From Heloderma charlesbogerti (taxonomy: Eukaryota > Chordata > Lepidosauria > Squamata > Helodermatidae): a stretch of DNA of 64,000 bases. The stretch spans positions 248,001-312,000 of the forward strand of contig JANEZZ010001868.1 of the NCBI GenBank assembly GCA_026122225.1, in the 5' to 3' direction. The notes beneath the pieces were generated by a model, which had not been told where the DNA came from, did no database searches, and worked only from the letters and a program-made list of their open reading frames with translations. Numbering within the stretch: position 1 is the first letter of the stretch; every line of letters starts with the position of its first letter. The position numbers were made by a program, and so were the translations under genes. Positions 1-11,464 of the stretch are shown one piece after another.

Positions 1-944
1 GACTAAAGTCCAGCTTTTTAATTCAGCTCTCAAATACATGTGTCTGGGATGTTTTAGTGCTCTTTAACCCAGGGGTCACCTTTGTTTTCCTGCACACCAG
101 CCATCCTTCCCATATACATTATTTGCATAATAATTCAACAGTCAACCTGTGCTGCCAAATGCCTCCTTTACCCTGTTTTTTGTTGTTTGTTTGTTTATTT
201 GTTTGTTTTGGGAATAAACAGCAGATGCTGCCTTTCTGTTTTGCAGCATTTGTAGCTGTTGTGCAGAGGGATGGGGGAAGTAATATTTGCAGATAAGAAA
301 AGGGCAGACATTCATTCAGTTTGCATTTTAATGAGAACTTCCCTAATTTCACAGTTTCAAATCACTGTACCATGCTTGGGGGCCAACTCTGGACTTTTTG
401 GGATCCTAGTCATGCTCTCTTCCCCAGGAGGCCACGCCCTTTTGCCTGGCCGCACCTTTCCTCCAGCTGCCAACATCTAGGTGTTGGAGAATTTTATGCA
501 GTTTTTCCCCCATTCTAAAAGGTTGAAATCCCTCTCCTAATGCTTAGTGACGGGCAGTGAGAGCTTTAAGCTGAAATAGGCTGGTATTTTTGGTATGCTG
601 CCCATATGAACCAAAACTCTGTTATCCTTTGAAACTCACACTTCTCTGAATTGTCGAGTGGGGTTCTCCATTTTTTTAAAAGGGTACAAAAACATATTAG
701 GGAAAGTAATGCTCAAAGATGGATTATATTAGGAAAAGGGGCTTGCAAAAAATGTGCCTCTTAGGCAATACTGCATTCAAAAAGGCGCGTCTTTGGAGAA
801 ATGCACACAAATGCGCTTATGCATTTCCATGCAGACTTTTCAAACGCAATTCTCAAAGCTTGGGATGAACCAAACTTAAGACCAGGAACACGAGAAACAG
901 GGAGACAGCATCAGCTGTCCCTTGTCAAACTAATTGGTGACATC
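1..944. other. No gene recognised; repeat-derived spacer
   Basis: No reading frame here looks like a protein or exon. A T/G-rich simple tract lies near 178-215. The stretch from about 650 to 905 shares short blocks (attaggaaaa, dense tgca/gcac words, 'aaccaaacttaag') with the hAT-like repeat at 13746-15093 and the interrupted copy at 39460-40432, so it is probably a decayed relative. Confidence 0.5.
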
Positions 945-1683
945 TAGGGATGTCGGAGAATTTCTCCACAAATCTCCGGGAGGCCGAATGCCAACGCATT
1001 CGGCCCCCCAAAATTGGTGGAGAAACGGTCCGCCACCCCCCCGCCACCCCCCCGGGATGGGACTTACCTTTGTCGAATGTCCCTGGCGGCGGCAGCTCCC
1101 GGCGGCGGTTCGGCACCAGCGGCCGGTCTTCCGACCAGCTGCCGCCACTGCCATTTCCAAGTAAAAAAAACAACAACAACAAACGTGATAGGCTACGTGA
1201 AGATTTACGTAGCCTATCACAGCTAGATTTTCAAAAAACACCGTGATAGGCTACGTAAATGTTTACGTAGCCTATCATGGCTGACTTTGGGGGGGGGGAA
1301 GCGCGTACGCAAAGGGCAGCGCCCATGGGCACTGCCATTTGCGTACGCGCTTTCCCCCCCCCCCAAAGTCAGCCATGATAGGCTACGTAAACATTTACGT
1401 AGCCTATCATGGCTGACTGCAGGGATGCAAATGGCGGTGGCTACGGCCGCCGCCATTTGCGTCCTGGCAAGAGACGAGATTCGCGGCTGGAGGGACGGGG
1501 CGCCTCTCCCCCGGCCAGAATTTCGGCCGGAGGGACGGGGTGCCTCCCCCCCGGCCAGAATTTAGGCAGGGAGGGATGGGGCACCTCCCACCCCACCCAG
1601 AATTTTGGGGGAAGGGACGGAGCGCCTCCCCCCCACCGCGAAGCAAGCTGCGGGACCAGGTAAGGGACTTTCGTCCATCCCTA
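945..1683. mobile_element. Non-autonomous hAT-type DNA transposon, copy 1 (palindromic core)
   Basis: The element starts TAGGGATG (945-952) and ends CATCCCTA (1676-1683), which are inverted termini of hAT type. It is flanked by a perfect 8-bp duplication, gtgacatc, at 937-944 and 1684-1691. An 8-bp target duplication is characteristic of hAT transposition. There is no transposase. The core has three small hairpins whose arms read gtgataggctacgt / acgtagcctatcac (1185-1220, 1243-1278, 1375-1410). The last two are themselves the ends of a larger palindrome of about 168 bp (1243-1410). The right half is GC-rich with a repeated G/C-rich unit (1490-1640). Related copies are at 2680-3155 and 46225-49898. 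Confidence 0.88.
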
Positions 1684-1689
1684 GTGACA

Positions 1690-2118
1690 TCATGTCACCA
1701 TTTTTCTCCCTCTCTCAAAATACTAGAACTCGGGGTCATCCTATGAAGCTGATGGGTGGGAGATTCAGGACAGATTAAAGAAAGGACTTCTTCACGCAGC
1801 ACATAGTTAAGCTATGGACCTCCCTACCATAGGATGCAGTGATGGCCACCAATTTGGATGGCTTTAAAGGGGGGCTGGACAAATTCCTGGAGAAACAGGC
1901 TATCACTGGTCTTGATGGCTCTGTGCTGCCTCCAGGACCAGAGGCAGTGAACCTTTGTACACCAGTTGCTGGGGAACATGGGCAGGAGGGTGCTGTTGCG
2001 CTCATGCCCTGCTTGTGGGTTCCCAGTCAACAGCTGGTTGGCCACTGTGTGAACAAAATATTGGACTAGATGGACCCTTGGTCTGATCCAGCAGGGCTCT
2101 TCTTATGTTCTTATGTCA
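1690..2118 (+). mobile_element. CR1-type LINE 3' end (subfamily with TTCTTATG tail)
   Basis: Decayed C-terminus of a CR1-type ORF2 plus 3' UTR. The end reads into ...tcttatgttcttatg, the short tandem tail of one CR1 subfamily. The same block occurs inverted at 22725-23275 and 42488-43200 and direct at 44320-44735. Another inverted tail piece is split by a hAT element at 13674-15205. It is 5'-truncated and non-coding. Confidence 0.8.
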
Positions 2119-2679
2119 TGACTTCATCTCATTCACGACGTGGTGTTCCACTGGTCTGCATCAACCACACACACCCTCTCCATTGGTGCTGTTTGCTCTT
2201 GGGCCTTTATTTATTTTATTTGTGCCTCACATTTCTCTGAAAAATGGCATTCAAGGCATGTCATTGCATACGTTGCAGGTCTAATTGGTTATGCTTCCTG
2301 TTGACTATGTGTTCCCTGACTGGGATCTCCCATGGGGTTAATCCAGGAAGACGACAATGCCATCATTAGAAGGGGGAGGGAATGGTATGAAAGGATCAGC
2401 AGCTCAGGGAAACAGGGAAACAAGGTCAAAGAATGGGTTGGGCAAGTAAAAATAGTGATGCTACTGCATTTCATAATTAGTCGGCTTTCTCGTCGAAACT
2501 TGTCCGCTCGTAATGCTCATCTTGGTAGCAAGCCTGGATTGATGTATTACAAATTTCTAAAGTTCAGAACTTATCATGAGCTTCAGAGCATGCCTGGTAA
2601 AGTTGCACACAGATTCCTCCCCCTCAATTTTCAGTCACCCTAGCACTTAGACCCTCCCCAACATAAGTCTCCTTAGGAG
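2119..2679. other. No gene recognised
   Basis: Mixed-composition sequence. I see no conserved reading frame, no recognisable repeat ends and no splice-flanked exon candidate. Confidence 0.4.
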
Positions 2680-3155
2680 TAGGGATGTACAAATCCCTTA
2701 CTTTGCTCCACTGAGGGGCATCCACAGTGGGGGGGAGGCGCTCCATCCCTCCCCCTGGAATCCTGCCTGGCCGGCTCCGCTCCGCGGCCAAGCCGAGGAG
2801 CCACCAGCTGGCTCCGGCCGCCCGCAGCTGGACATCTAGCCACTGGGCAGCCATGAAGGGATGCAAATGGCAGCTGTCGTAGCCGCCACCATTTGCGTCC
2901 CTATATTGAGCCGTGATAGGCTACGTAAGTATTTATGTAGCCTATCACAACTATGAAGAGGAGGAAGCGAATGACGACCGCAGGATGGCCGCCATTCGCA
3001 AAGCAGCATGGACAGGAGCAGGTAAGTGCTCCGTTTTGCACGCCTTTCATGGGGTGGGGGGGTGAGGGGCTTCATTCCACGATGGATTTCGGGGGGCCGA
3101 ATGCACTGGCATTTGGCCTCACCGAGATCCGTTGCGGAATTCTCTGACATCCCTA
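2680..3155. mobile_element. Non-autonomous hAT-type DNA transposon, copy 2
   Basis: Termini TAGGGATG (2680-2687) and CATCCCTA (3148-3155) are flanked by a perfect 8-bp duplication, cttaggag (2672-2679 and 3156-3163). It has one copy of the family hairpin (2913-2948) and a right end that closely matches the right end of the copy at 46225-49898, with the same 'gcggaattctct' block before the terminus. It has no coding capacity. Confidence 0.88.
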
Positions 3156-3504
3156 CTTAGGAGGAGGAGGTATCTGCAGGGTCCATCTTCATACCAGCAA
3201 TTGGCAACAGTAAGTAAACCTCACATGACATCATGCAGGCTGGCCCTGTGAAAACAACCAATCAGGAGGGGGACACAGAACATGGTGACAAATGATGTCA
3301 TGCCCCATGGCACAGTACCATATGACAGCTCCCAAGATGCACCTTGATATTGCGCATGTGCAAAAACTCATATACATGGATCGAGATTTCATATTAAAGG
3401 AGAGATCTCATCCAAGCTCACGTGAACACATTTGTTACATTCCAAGAAAATAACAAATTCACTTGAGGTAAGTTCTCCCATCACTAATTATACAAGTAGT
3501 GGTT
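3156..3504. other. No gene recognised
   Basis: Short spacer after the transposon with no ORF, exon or repeat boundary that I can support. Confidence 0.4.
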
Positions 3505-3765
3505 GAAAATATTCTCTTTCTCTGTCTCTGAAACCCTTACTTTTGACCCCCAAACCTCTCTCTCTCTCTCTCTCTGTCTCTGAAACCTTTACTTCTGACC
3601 CCAAATCTCTCTCTCTCTCTCTCTCTGAAAGCTTTAATTTTGACACCCAAACCTCTTTCTCCCCCTCCCTCTTTTTGAAACCCTTACTTTTGACCCCCAA
3701 ATCTCTCTCTCTCCCTCTCCCTCCCTCTCTCTCTCTGAAACCCTTACTTTTGACCCCCAAATCAA
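3505..3765. repeat. CT-rich minisatellite
   Basis: About four to five degenerate tandem units built from 'gaaacccttacttttgaccccc' variants separated by (CT)n runs. Both strands are open over this stretch, giving spurious proteins rich in Ser-Leu or Arg-Glu. Confidence 0.85.
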
Positions 3766-4532
3766 AACAGTACAATATTCAGCACAGCTGCAATCCCGCA
3801 ATCAGCTTTTCCAGTTGGCGGGACAAGTACCCGGTTGTGGGGGTGGCTCTGGCTTGCCAGTCCCGCTTGCTGAGGTTGCGGTGTGTGCATGTGCGTGCGG
3901 GGGGAGTTACTGTCAAACCAAAAAGAGGATCTGGTTCTTATAGCTGTCACTGCCATTAGCAGGTAGGTGATATCTGCCTCCCCTGGGGGACTTCCTTTAG
4001 CGTGACTAGCGCGAGAGAGCCACCTTCTTATCTTCCTTCCATCAAGCCTCCCAGGGGAAACCAGCCCGAGACAGCATTCACCAACCAGCCTGAGGCTCAC
4101 TTGCTGCTTTCTCGTAGCAGATGTCTCTCTGATGTGCACTCCTCCATTTGCATGTTCAGCTTTTCCCCACTCCCTCTTCCACGCTTTTCACACAGAGGGA
4201 ACTGCCAGGGAGTACAAGAAAGAAAACAAGTGTCAACACTGTTGCTGTGTTTATTTGGCAGGGGGGGGGGGTATAAACAGTGAGGTGGAACAGCAAAGGA
4301 GCTGGGCTGGAAAGTGTCTTTGGGCATGGGGACTTCTGGGAGGGGTGTGGGTGGCCTTTCATGCGCATCTTAAATGTTTCTTCAGTTCTGAGCCATGGTG
4401 GAGGTGGGGGAGCTGAGTGCCCAGAGACAGATAAAAGTGTGAATTATGGCAGGATCAGAATGAGAGTTATAGCAGATTGACAGGAGGGTCAGTCTAGCAT
4501 CTCATGCAGGCCAGGAGCTGGGCCGTGATCAG
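3766..4532. other. No gene recognised
   Basis: Includes a G-run at 4260-4270. No conserved ORF or identifiable repeat family was seen. Confidence 0.4.
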
Positions 4533-4812
4533 TAGGGATGCCAGAGAAATCCACAATGGATTCAAATGAGTTCAGATTTCTAGGAATCCTAGCTGTGGAT
4601 TCTGTTGCAGAACAGTTTTTTCTGAGTCATGTGGCCTTGCGGACTGGTTTTTGAACTTTGGGGGGGATTTGCACACACACGCATCAGCACAGGCATCTAT
4701 AAGCTGTCATGCATATTACCACCAGTGTCCATTCACAAAAATGTATGTGCACAACTGCACACTTATGCATGTGCACATTTGCAAACAGGAATGAAATTGT
4801 TGCCCATCCCTA
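4533..4812. mobile_element. Probable hAT-like non-autonomous element (no matching target duplication)
   Basis: Starts TAGGGATG (4533) and ends CATCCCTA (4805-4812). The inside holds 'gagaaatccac...tggattc' blocks also present at 9290-9390, 41396-41525 and 60580-60690, followed by tgcaca-rich sequence. The flanking 8-mers (gtgatcag and aaaaaatg) do not match, so either the ends are mis-set or the duplication has decayed. Confidence 0.45.
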
Positions 4813-5953
4813 AAAAAATGAGCAGACGATGGAATGAAAGGTGCCTGGGAATCCATGAAACACGGACAGAACAAATGAAAAAAATCCATACATCCCCTAA
4901 TGATCTGACCAAAAGGGACTGGTGCAAAAAGGCGGATGGTAAAATGGAAGCTAGAACATTATCTGCTGTGTGATAAGGGATGAATGAATTGGTTGATGTC
5001 CTTTTTGTCTGTATTAAAACATAATTGTCTGCCATAAAAAGAAAAGAAAATTCATGTTTAGTTTTGTACACAAGTTTCCTCAATATATGTATTTTGGTAA
5101 GCAAGCTACATCTCAAAATTTGGAGAGGTGTGCGATCCAAAGAATGGCACTGTTCTGACCCACATGTTAGTCCCAGAAGTGAAAATTAGGTTGGTTCACT
5201 TAAAAATGTGGAGCAAACAAAATTCTTCCCCATCTGCTCCTATACAAGCCAGGACATAAAAGATCTCTTCTCACCCCTGCCCAGTCCAACTAGGAACAGA
5301 GATGTTGGCAGCCCCTTTCCTTTATTATTCCCTGTGGCTACTCACTCACATCTTGGCCCATGTAGCACAAACCCGCAAAGCCTGTTTTTTTTCACACAAG
5401 GAAGGGGTTAAGGAGCCCTTTGCACCTTAGCGTGCATGCGAACGACTCAGTGGGTGGAGCCCGGCATTGCTGTGAATGCTCAGAGTGTTGTGGGCGCTGA
5501 AGAAGCCCATGCTTGTCAAGGACAGATTGGGGGATCGGAGTGTACACTGGGAGCCAGAGAGGACGTATTCCCCCACCAGCACCAAACTGGGCTCTATCAC
5601 GTCCCACAAACAGTGCTTGACCCAAAAGGCAAACCCTTGAAGGAGGAGAGGGCCTGAGTCACCGAAGAACTTGCACCAAAGTACACACTCCACAGACTCA
5701 GCTGCATAGAGAGATCCCACAGCAGGCCACAGAAGCTTTGAGATGGGGAGGCAGGAGGGGACAACATCCTACTGGAGTCTCTGGGGCACTGGATCTAGAA
5801 GACATCCCCTCCCAGGGAGACTATGGGGCCAAAGGATCTGAACTACCCCAAGTGGCCACACCTCTTGGCTCCATACCTTCACAATCACCCTCAGATCCTC
5901 AGAGCAGAGACAGCAGTGAGCCCAAGTCAAAGCCCAGACTTCAGATGCACAGG
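4813..5953. other. No gene recognised
   Basis: Several short open frames but none with protein-like character, conserved motif or splice context. No repeat family identified. Confidence 0.4.
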
Positions 5954-6480
5954 TAGGGATGACGTGGGTGTCCGATTCTGTCCGGAAATCCAGTGGAAAC
6001 CCCTGCCCACCCCCCACATCCCCAAGCCCTGGTTGCCAAGACTCTGCCCTCACTCACCCCCTCCCCATGCTCGGCAAGCGGCCCGCACTCACCCTGGGGG
6101 CCTTGTCAAGCTCCTCAGTCGGCATTTTTAAAAAATAAAAGGGTGATTGCAAAAATGCCCATATTTGCGTATACGTGAACATGCATATTTGTGTGTGCGG
6201 AATGAGCATGTTTGTGAATATGCATATTTGCATATGTGAGAAAATGCTCATTTTTGTGAAGATGCACATTTTGCACATGCACAAGTATGCGCGTTTTTGC
6301 AATCCCCGTTATATTTTTCAAAAAATGGTGGCCATGGAGTTCAACAAGGCCACCAGGGTGAGTGCAGGCTGCTCACTGAGCGCAGGAGGGGCTTGAGCAA
6401 TGTCTGGGGACCAGTGAGAGGGGGCAGGGGCTGGGTGGGCGCCCGGAGAACCCAGATAGGCATGAGTTTGCACATCCCTA
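5954..6480. mobile_element. Foldback hAT-like element (family 2)
   Basis: Begins TAGGGATG (5954-5961) and ends CATCCCTA (6473-6480). It is a long inverted repeat: about 6065-6150 is an imperfect reverse complement of about 6300-6385, with a tgcat/atgca-rich loop between. A second family member ends at 30021. The flanking 8-mers do not match, so assignment to hAT rests on the termini only. Confidence 0.6.
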
Positions 6481-7639
6481 TGGCTGGCAACATGAAGCCT
6501 TTGCTCTCTCATCCCTGTTCATGAGGAGGCTTTACCAACTCAGGTAGCCTCTGGATCAGGCCCCCACTGATTCTGCAAGGAAGGGTCAGCCAGCAGGAGC
6601 AGGTACAAAACCTTGCATTCACTGCAAGGCGGTTCCTGGTGTAACGTCATTGCTGAGCCACTCCTCACCTCTCTTTACGTTACGTATCTAGACAGTTCCT
6701 CTGCTCTCTTTGCAACTTTGCTCTAAAAGAGGCATGTGGAAATTCTTCCAGCCCATTTTGGAGAAGCTCTCAGGGGCTGCATTTCAGCGGCAGGCACAGC
6801 CGAAGGCATAAAGGGCGGACCAAACATACCAACCTATTTTAGCTTGAAGCACTTACTGCAGCTAACTGAGCCTTAAGAGAGGCATTTTGACCCTTGAGAA
6901 TAGGGGGGAAACGCACACAAAAGCCAGGAAACCTTGGTCAGGGGAAAAGATGCTAAGGGAAAGGGGAAGGGGTGTGACCCATTGGGGAACTACGGAGGGC
7001 CAAGTTTGTCTCCTGGGCCTGAGTTTCTTCTTCCTCACCCACAAACCGTTTCCTTGCTCTGCTGGACAACTCCTTTGCTTAGCTTGTAGAGGGGGGCTCC
7101 TATCCTTGCCACTCCAGCATGGGCGGCAACGGGGCGGCCCCCCTGGGTAGCCAACGTGTTCTGTACGCATGTGGGGGCATCCCATCTGGGCCCAGGCCCA
7201 CTGAGCGTGAGTGATGCAACTGCATCCCCTTTCTGTTTTAATTTCCATGGACCTCCAAAGCCTGTGTTTTTATCGGCTGCCGCAGGCTCCTTTGTGCAAG
7301 GTGGCCCGGCGTCTTAAAATAGATTGTGGCTCCTGTGAAGCCCCGCTTCTTCACAGCTTTGCTAAGTGCTGCAGATGTTGCTCCTTCTAACCTCCTGTTT
7401 GTGCACTGCTGTGGTGGCTCATTTCTCTCTCTCTCTTTCTCTCTCTCTGCTTTCTTAACAGCCCATTTTGCAAACTGCACTTCAGGTGAAGTGCTTCTCT
7501 TCTCCAGCAAACTTTGCTCCAATTCTCATGCTGCCTTCGTGCAGCTGGGGGCTCCAGACACACGTGTGGGCCATTGCATACAGTGGCACAGGTGTGTGTA
7601 TCTTACCACAGGTAAAGCAATTTGTATTTCTTTGGCACC
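6481..7639. other. No gene recognised
   Basis: No supported exon. A (CT)n stretch lies at 7424-7448. Short open frames here are not protein-like. Confidence 0.4.
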
Positions 7640-8430
7640 ATCACTGTCCATGGGCAATGATGGCACCATAGAAGCTATTTCTATGGCACCATCACCATCC
7701 ATGGGCACTGATGGCACCATAGAAGCATTTCTATTTCTATGACGCCATCACTGTCTGTGGGCACTGATGACACCATAGAAGCATTTCTATTTCTATGGCA
7801 CCATCACTGTCTGTGGGCACTGATGGCACCATAGAAGCTATTTCTATGGCACCATCGCCATCCATGGGCACTGATGGCACCATAGAAGCATTTCTATTTC
7901 TATGGCGCCATCACTGTCTGTGGGCACTGATGGCACCATAGAAGCATTTCTATTTCTATGGCACCATCACTGTCTGTGGGCACTGATGGCACCATAGAAG
8001 CTATTTCTATGGCACCATCACCATCCATGGGCACTGAAGGCACCATAGAAGCATTTCTATTTCTATGGCGCCATCACTGTCTGTGGGCACTGATGACACC
8101 ATAGAAGCATTTCTATTTCTATGGCGCCATCACTGTCTGTGAGCACTGATGACACCATAGAAGCATTTCTATTTCTATGGCACCATCACTGTCTGTGGGC
8201 ACTGATGGCACCATAGAAGCTATTTCTATGGCACCATCGCCATCCATGGGCACTGAAGGCACCATAGAAGCATTTCTATTTCTATGGCGCCATCACTGTC
8301 TGTGGGCACTGATGGCACCATAGAAGCTATTTCTATGGCACCATCACCATCCATGGGCACTGATGGCACCATAGAAGCATTTCTATGGTGCCATCACTGT
8401 TCTATTTCTATGGTGCCACTTTCACTGCCC
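7640..8430. repeat. Minisatellite with 51-bp and 56-bp units in a short-long-long pattern
   Basis: About 13 tandem units. A 51-bp unit starts 'gctatttctatggcacc' and a 56-bp unit starts 'gcatttctatttctatgg'; both end 'ggcaccatagaa'. From 7665 the order reads S-L-L-S-L-L-S-L-L-L-S-L-S, so there is a higher-order period of about 163 bp with two irregularities. It is not coding. Confidence 0.92.
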
Positions 8431-8935
8431 CAGCACAGTGGAAGAGCAACCCCCCCCCCCGCCCTACACACACATACAAAGACAATCCTTAGGAAAGGAG
8501 GAATAAGCTGTCCTACAACTGGTGATCCCTACCTCTGAGAAACTGTTGAAGAATTTCTCCTCCCCCTGGAGAAATGCGGTGAAATGGCTTCCCCAAATTC
8601 TCTGCCTGCAAATACGGTGGAGAATTTTGAGGGGCTGTGCATGCACAGTTCAGTTGAGTTCTACATCTCTGCTGTAGATGTTCTAGCGAAAAGTCTGTTA
8701 GCCGTAGCAACTAAATGGAACCTCCAGATCCAGGAGCAGTGTCAGGGGTTGTCATTATCAGGCAGCTGCTGAGGCCCACAACCACGCCAGGGCCTACTCC
8801 TTGTCCCCAGAGCCCCCTGGGTCTGCTGCTGCTGCTTGCCATCACTTCCCCTTTCCCTCCCAAGTGTGTGAGCACTGACAAGAGTGGGAAACCTTGCTCG
8901 TTTTGTCTTCTTTCTTTAGGCCCAAGCTGGAATCA
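8431..8935. other. No gene recognised
   Basis: A C-run at 8451-8461 is followed by ordinary sequence without a recognisable gene or repeat. Confidence 0.4.
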
Positions 8936-9060
8936 TCTTTGGACTTCTGGACGTTGCTGGACTCCAACAGCCATCAGTCACAGCCAGCATGGCCAATGGC
9001 CAGTGATACTGGAAATTGCCATCCAGCAACATCTGGGGAGGGCTGCAGCTTCCTCTAGGG
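8936..9060. repeat. Dispersed palindromic repeat (cccatcat...ccagcatggcc family)
   Basis: A degenerate member of a family whose core reads like 'ctacaactcccatcatcc' and 'ccagcatggccaatgg', followed by its partial reverse complement. Other members: 25440-25505, 33398-33520, 34146-34255, 35660-35800, 36963-37035, 38100-38165 and 41775-41850. The class is uncertain; the foldback shape suggests a MITE. Confidence 0.6.
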
Positions 9061-9143
9061 ATGGTCAAAAGATCAACATTCAAGTTCGCCAGTATTGTCT
9101 GACAGCAATTTGCTGATCATCTCTCTTTAATTTGTACTTTTTT

Positions 9144-9392
9144 AGGGATGTACAATAGTTTCATTCCCATTTGCAAATGCACACTTGTGCTCATGCACCC
9201 TTGTGCTCATGCACACTGTCTCAGGTGTCCTCTTGTGCAAATTGTCCCCAAAAGTAAAAAAACACAAAAACAAAACCCAGTCTGCACATCCACAAAATCC
9301 ATGTGACTCAGAAAAAGCTGATCTGCAGGTTGGATTTGTAGCAATCCCAACTCAGTGGAATCCATTAAGGATTTCTCTGGCCTCCCTGTTCA
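9144..9392. repeat. hAT-like repeat fragment
   Basis: Starts TAGGGATG at about 9144, passes through tgcacac-rich sequence, then 'cacaaaatccatgtgac' and 'ggaatccatt...gatttctctggc' blocks shared with 41396-41525 and 60580-60690. No clean right terminus was found. Confidence 0.45.
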
Positions 9393-9395
9393 GTA

Positions 9396-9490
9396 TATGG
9401 CAGGAAGGGGCCATAGCTTACTCGTCAAAGCCCTGCTTTGTATGCAGAAGGTTGCCAGTTCAATCCCTGCTGTCTCCAGTTAGAAGAATC
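9396..9490 (+). repeat. tRNA-derived SINE fragment
   Basis: Reads as a tRNA-like head: 'gccatagctta' resembles an A-box region, then 'gctttgtatgcagaaggttgcc' (split by mutations) and 'agttcaatccc' resembling a B box. It lacks a proper acceptor stem and is not a functional tRNA gene. Reverse copies are at 25265-25362 and 56180-56366. Confidence 0.65.
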
Positions 9491-9539
9491 AGGTAGCTGG
9501 TTATCAGAAAGGCTGTTCTCAACCCAAGCCCATAGAGAG

Positions 9540-10640
9540 TGGTTTATTTATTTAATTTCTATGCATAAAAAAAATAGCCGCCTTTCAGGGTAGAAGCCCT
9601 CCCCAGTGCTCTTCAACATTTTTATTAATGACTTGGATGAGGAAGTGCAGGGAATGCTGATCAAATTTGCAGAGGACACAGAATTGGCCGGGATAGCTAA
9701 TACCCTAGAAGACAGAAACAGAATTCAAGGTGACTTTGATAGGCTGGAGCGCTGGCCTGAAAATAACCGAATGGAATTTAATAGAGATCAGTGCCAAGTT
9801 CTGCACCTAGGAAAAAGAAACCAAATGCACAGTTAGAAGATGGGGGACACGTGGCTCAGCAACACTACAAGCAAGAAGGATCTTGGAATTGTGGTAGATC
9901 ACAAGCTGAATATGAGCCAACAATGTGATGTGGCTGCAAAAAAGGCAAATGCTATTTTGGGCTGCATTCATAGAAGTGGAGCTTCCAAATCCTGTGATAT
10001 GCTAGTTCCCCTCTACTCAGCACTGGTTAGGCCTCATCTGGAGTGCTGTGTCCAATTCTGGGCACCACATTTTAAGAAAGATGCAGAGAAACCGGAAAAG
10101 GTTCAGAGGAGGGCAACGCAGATGATCATGGGACTGGAAAAAAAGCCCTATGAAGAGAGATGGAAAGAACTGGGCATGTTTAGCCTTGAGAAGAGAAGAC
10201 TGAGGGGAGATAGGATAGTGCTCTTCAAGGACATGAAAGGTTGTCGCAGAGAGGAAGGCCGGGATCTCTTCTCAATCACCCCAGAGTGCAGGACACAGAA
10301 TAATGGGCTCAAGTGACAGGAAGCCAGATTCCGGCTGAACATCAGGAAAAACTTCCTGACTGTTAGAGCAATACAACAATGGAACCACTTACCTAAGATG
10401 GTGGTGGGCTCTCCCACCCTGGAGGCATTCAAGACGAGGCTGGACAGCCACCTGTCAGGGATGCTCTGACTTGGATTCCTGCATTGAGCAGGGGGTTGGA
10501 CTCGATGGTCTCATAGGCCTCTTCCAACCCTGCTATTCTGTGATTCTATGGTTCTCCCGAGGCAGCTCACAGCAATAAAAATACACAAAAATAGTTTACC
10601 ACTCAGACAATCTTGGCCTCGATGAATAACTAGTCTGACC
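9540..10640 (-). repeat. L2-like 3' tail split by a CR1 insertion
   Basis: Left part 9540-9603 ('gccgcctttcagggtagaagccctccc') and right part 10553-10640 ('gaggcagctcacagcaataaaa') match the contiguous repeat at 39001-39060. The CR1 at 9604-10552 lies between them, with a 5-bp duplication (ctccc) at the two junctions. Confidence 0.7.
9604..10552 (+). pseudogene. CR1 LINE ORF2 fragment (reverse transcriptase C-terminus) plus 3' tail
   Basis: The frame 9606-9836 begins at the reverse-transcriptase catalytic region ('[13 protein letters not shown]' then FAEDTELAG, where the usual FADDT has become FAEDT). It hits a stop, and the frame 9840-10316 continues with the thumb and C-terminal region ([25 protein letters not shown]). 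The 3' UTR ends in ttctgtgattctatgg repeats near 10537-10550, the hallmark CR1 tail. It is 5'-truncated with an internal stop and a changed catalytic residue, so inactive. Confidence 0.93.
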
Positions 10641-11457
10641 TGGGAGAAGGCATCTTCTGATGACCTCACACCATCTCCTAACTGGCAAGTGGACAACATG
10701 TACTTAACGGGAACAATGGTCATGGTTGCTCAGCACGCACAGCTGCACAAGGACTCCTTGCCCACACCAGCACAGCACCAGGTCGGGGCGGGGAAGCACA
10801 CGGGAAGCCCGTCAGTCCTTCGGGCAAGTGAACAAGGGTTGGATTCAGTCCCTGTGCTTTTATTTCCATCCCTCGCCAATTAAGCCCGCGCTGGGTGTGC
10901 TCGTGGCCTCAGAGCCGATTAACACAGAGGTGCAAATGAGCTTCGCTCCCGATGGCCTGAATTTCCTCTTCCCCCAGCTCATTAATCCTCTCGAAGACAT
11001 TGGATCCTTCTGTCTCTCATTTATTTCATGTCTCGCTCTCGCTCTTTCTCACTCAGTCGTTCCCCGTGTGTGTGTGCCATTACTTGCGTGCACAAAGGCC
11101 GTGTCTGGGTTTAGACATGTCTGGGAAGCTCCCAAGTCGGACATGAAATCTACCACTGCTCCCATGTTCCTTGCCTTGGGCATTTAAACTCCATCCTCCT
11201 TTTGGAATGGACCTCTATAACGACAGCCCTGCTGGATCAAACCAGAACTCCACAAGATAGCCCAACTTCCTCTTCCCAAAACTAGACCTGATACTTCCAG
11301 GGAGCCCAGAGGTAGGGCATGAGTCAATAGCGCCCCCTTGTTCACTTCTGAGATGGAGGCTGAGTGATCACCTAGCCAGTGAGAGCAGTAGCATGTCAGG
11401 AGGGTGCTGGAGAAAGCCACAACAGATTCAGAGGAGTTCAAATTTCTTTGAATATGA
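10641..11457. other. No gene recognised
   Basis: No conserved frame. The left edge is the remnant L2-like tail. The rest is unclassified. Confidence 0.4.
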
Positions 11458-11464
11458 CCTGCAG

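Noticed and set aside
5946..6488. 8-bp target duplication for the foldback element
   Set aside because: The flanking 8-mers tgcacagg and tggctggc do not match, so I kept the element but not the duplication.
7640..8430. Possible CRISPR-like repeat array
   Set aside because: The repeats are contiguous with no unique spacers, and the sequence is eukaryotic.
9396..9490. tRNA gene
   Set aside because: A- and B-box-like blocks are present but there is no acceptor stem pairing; the same unit is repeated elsewhere as part of a SINE.
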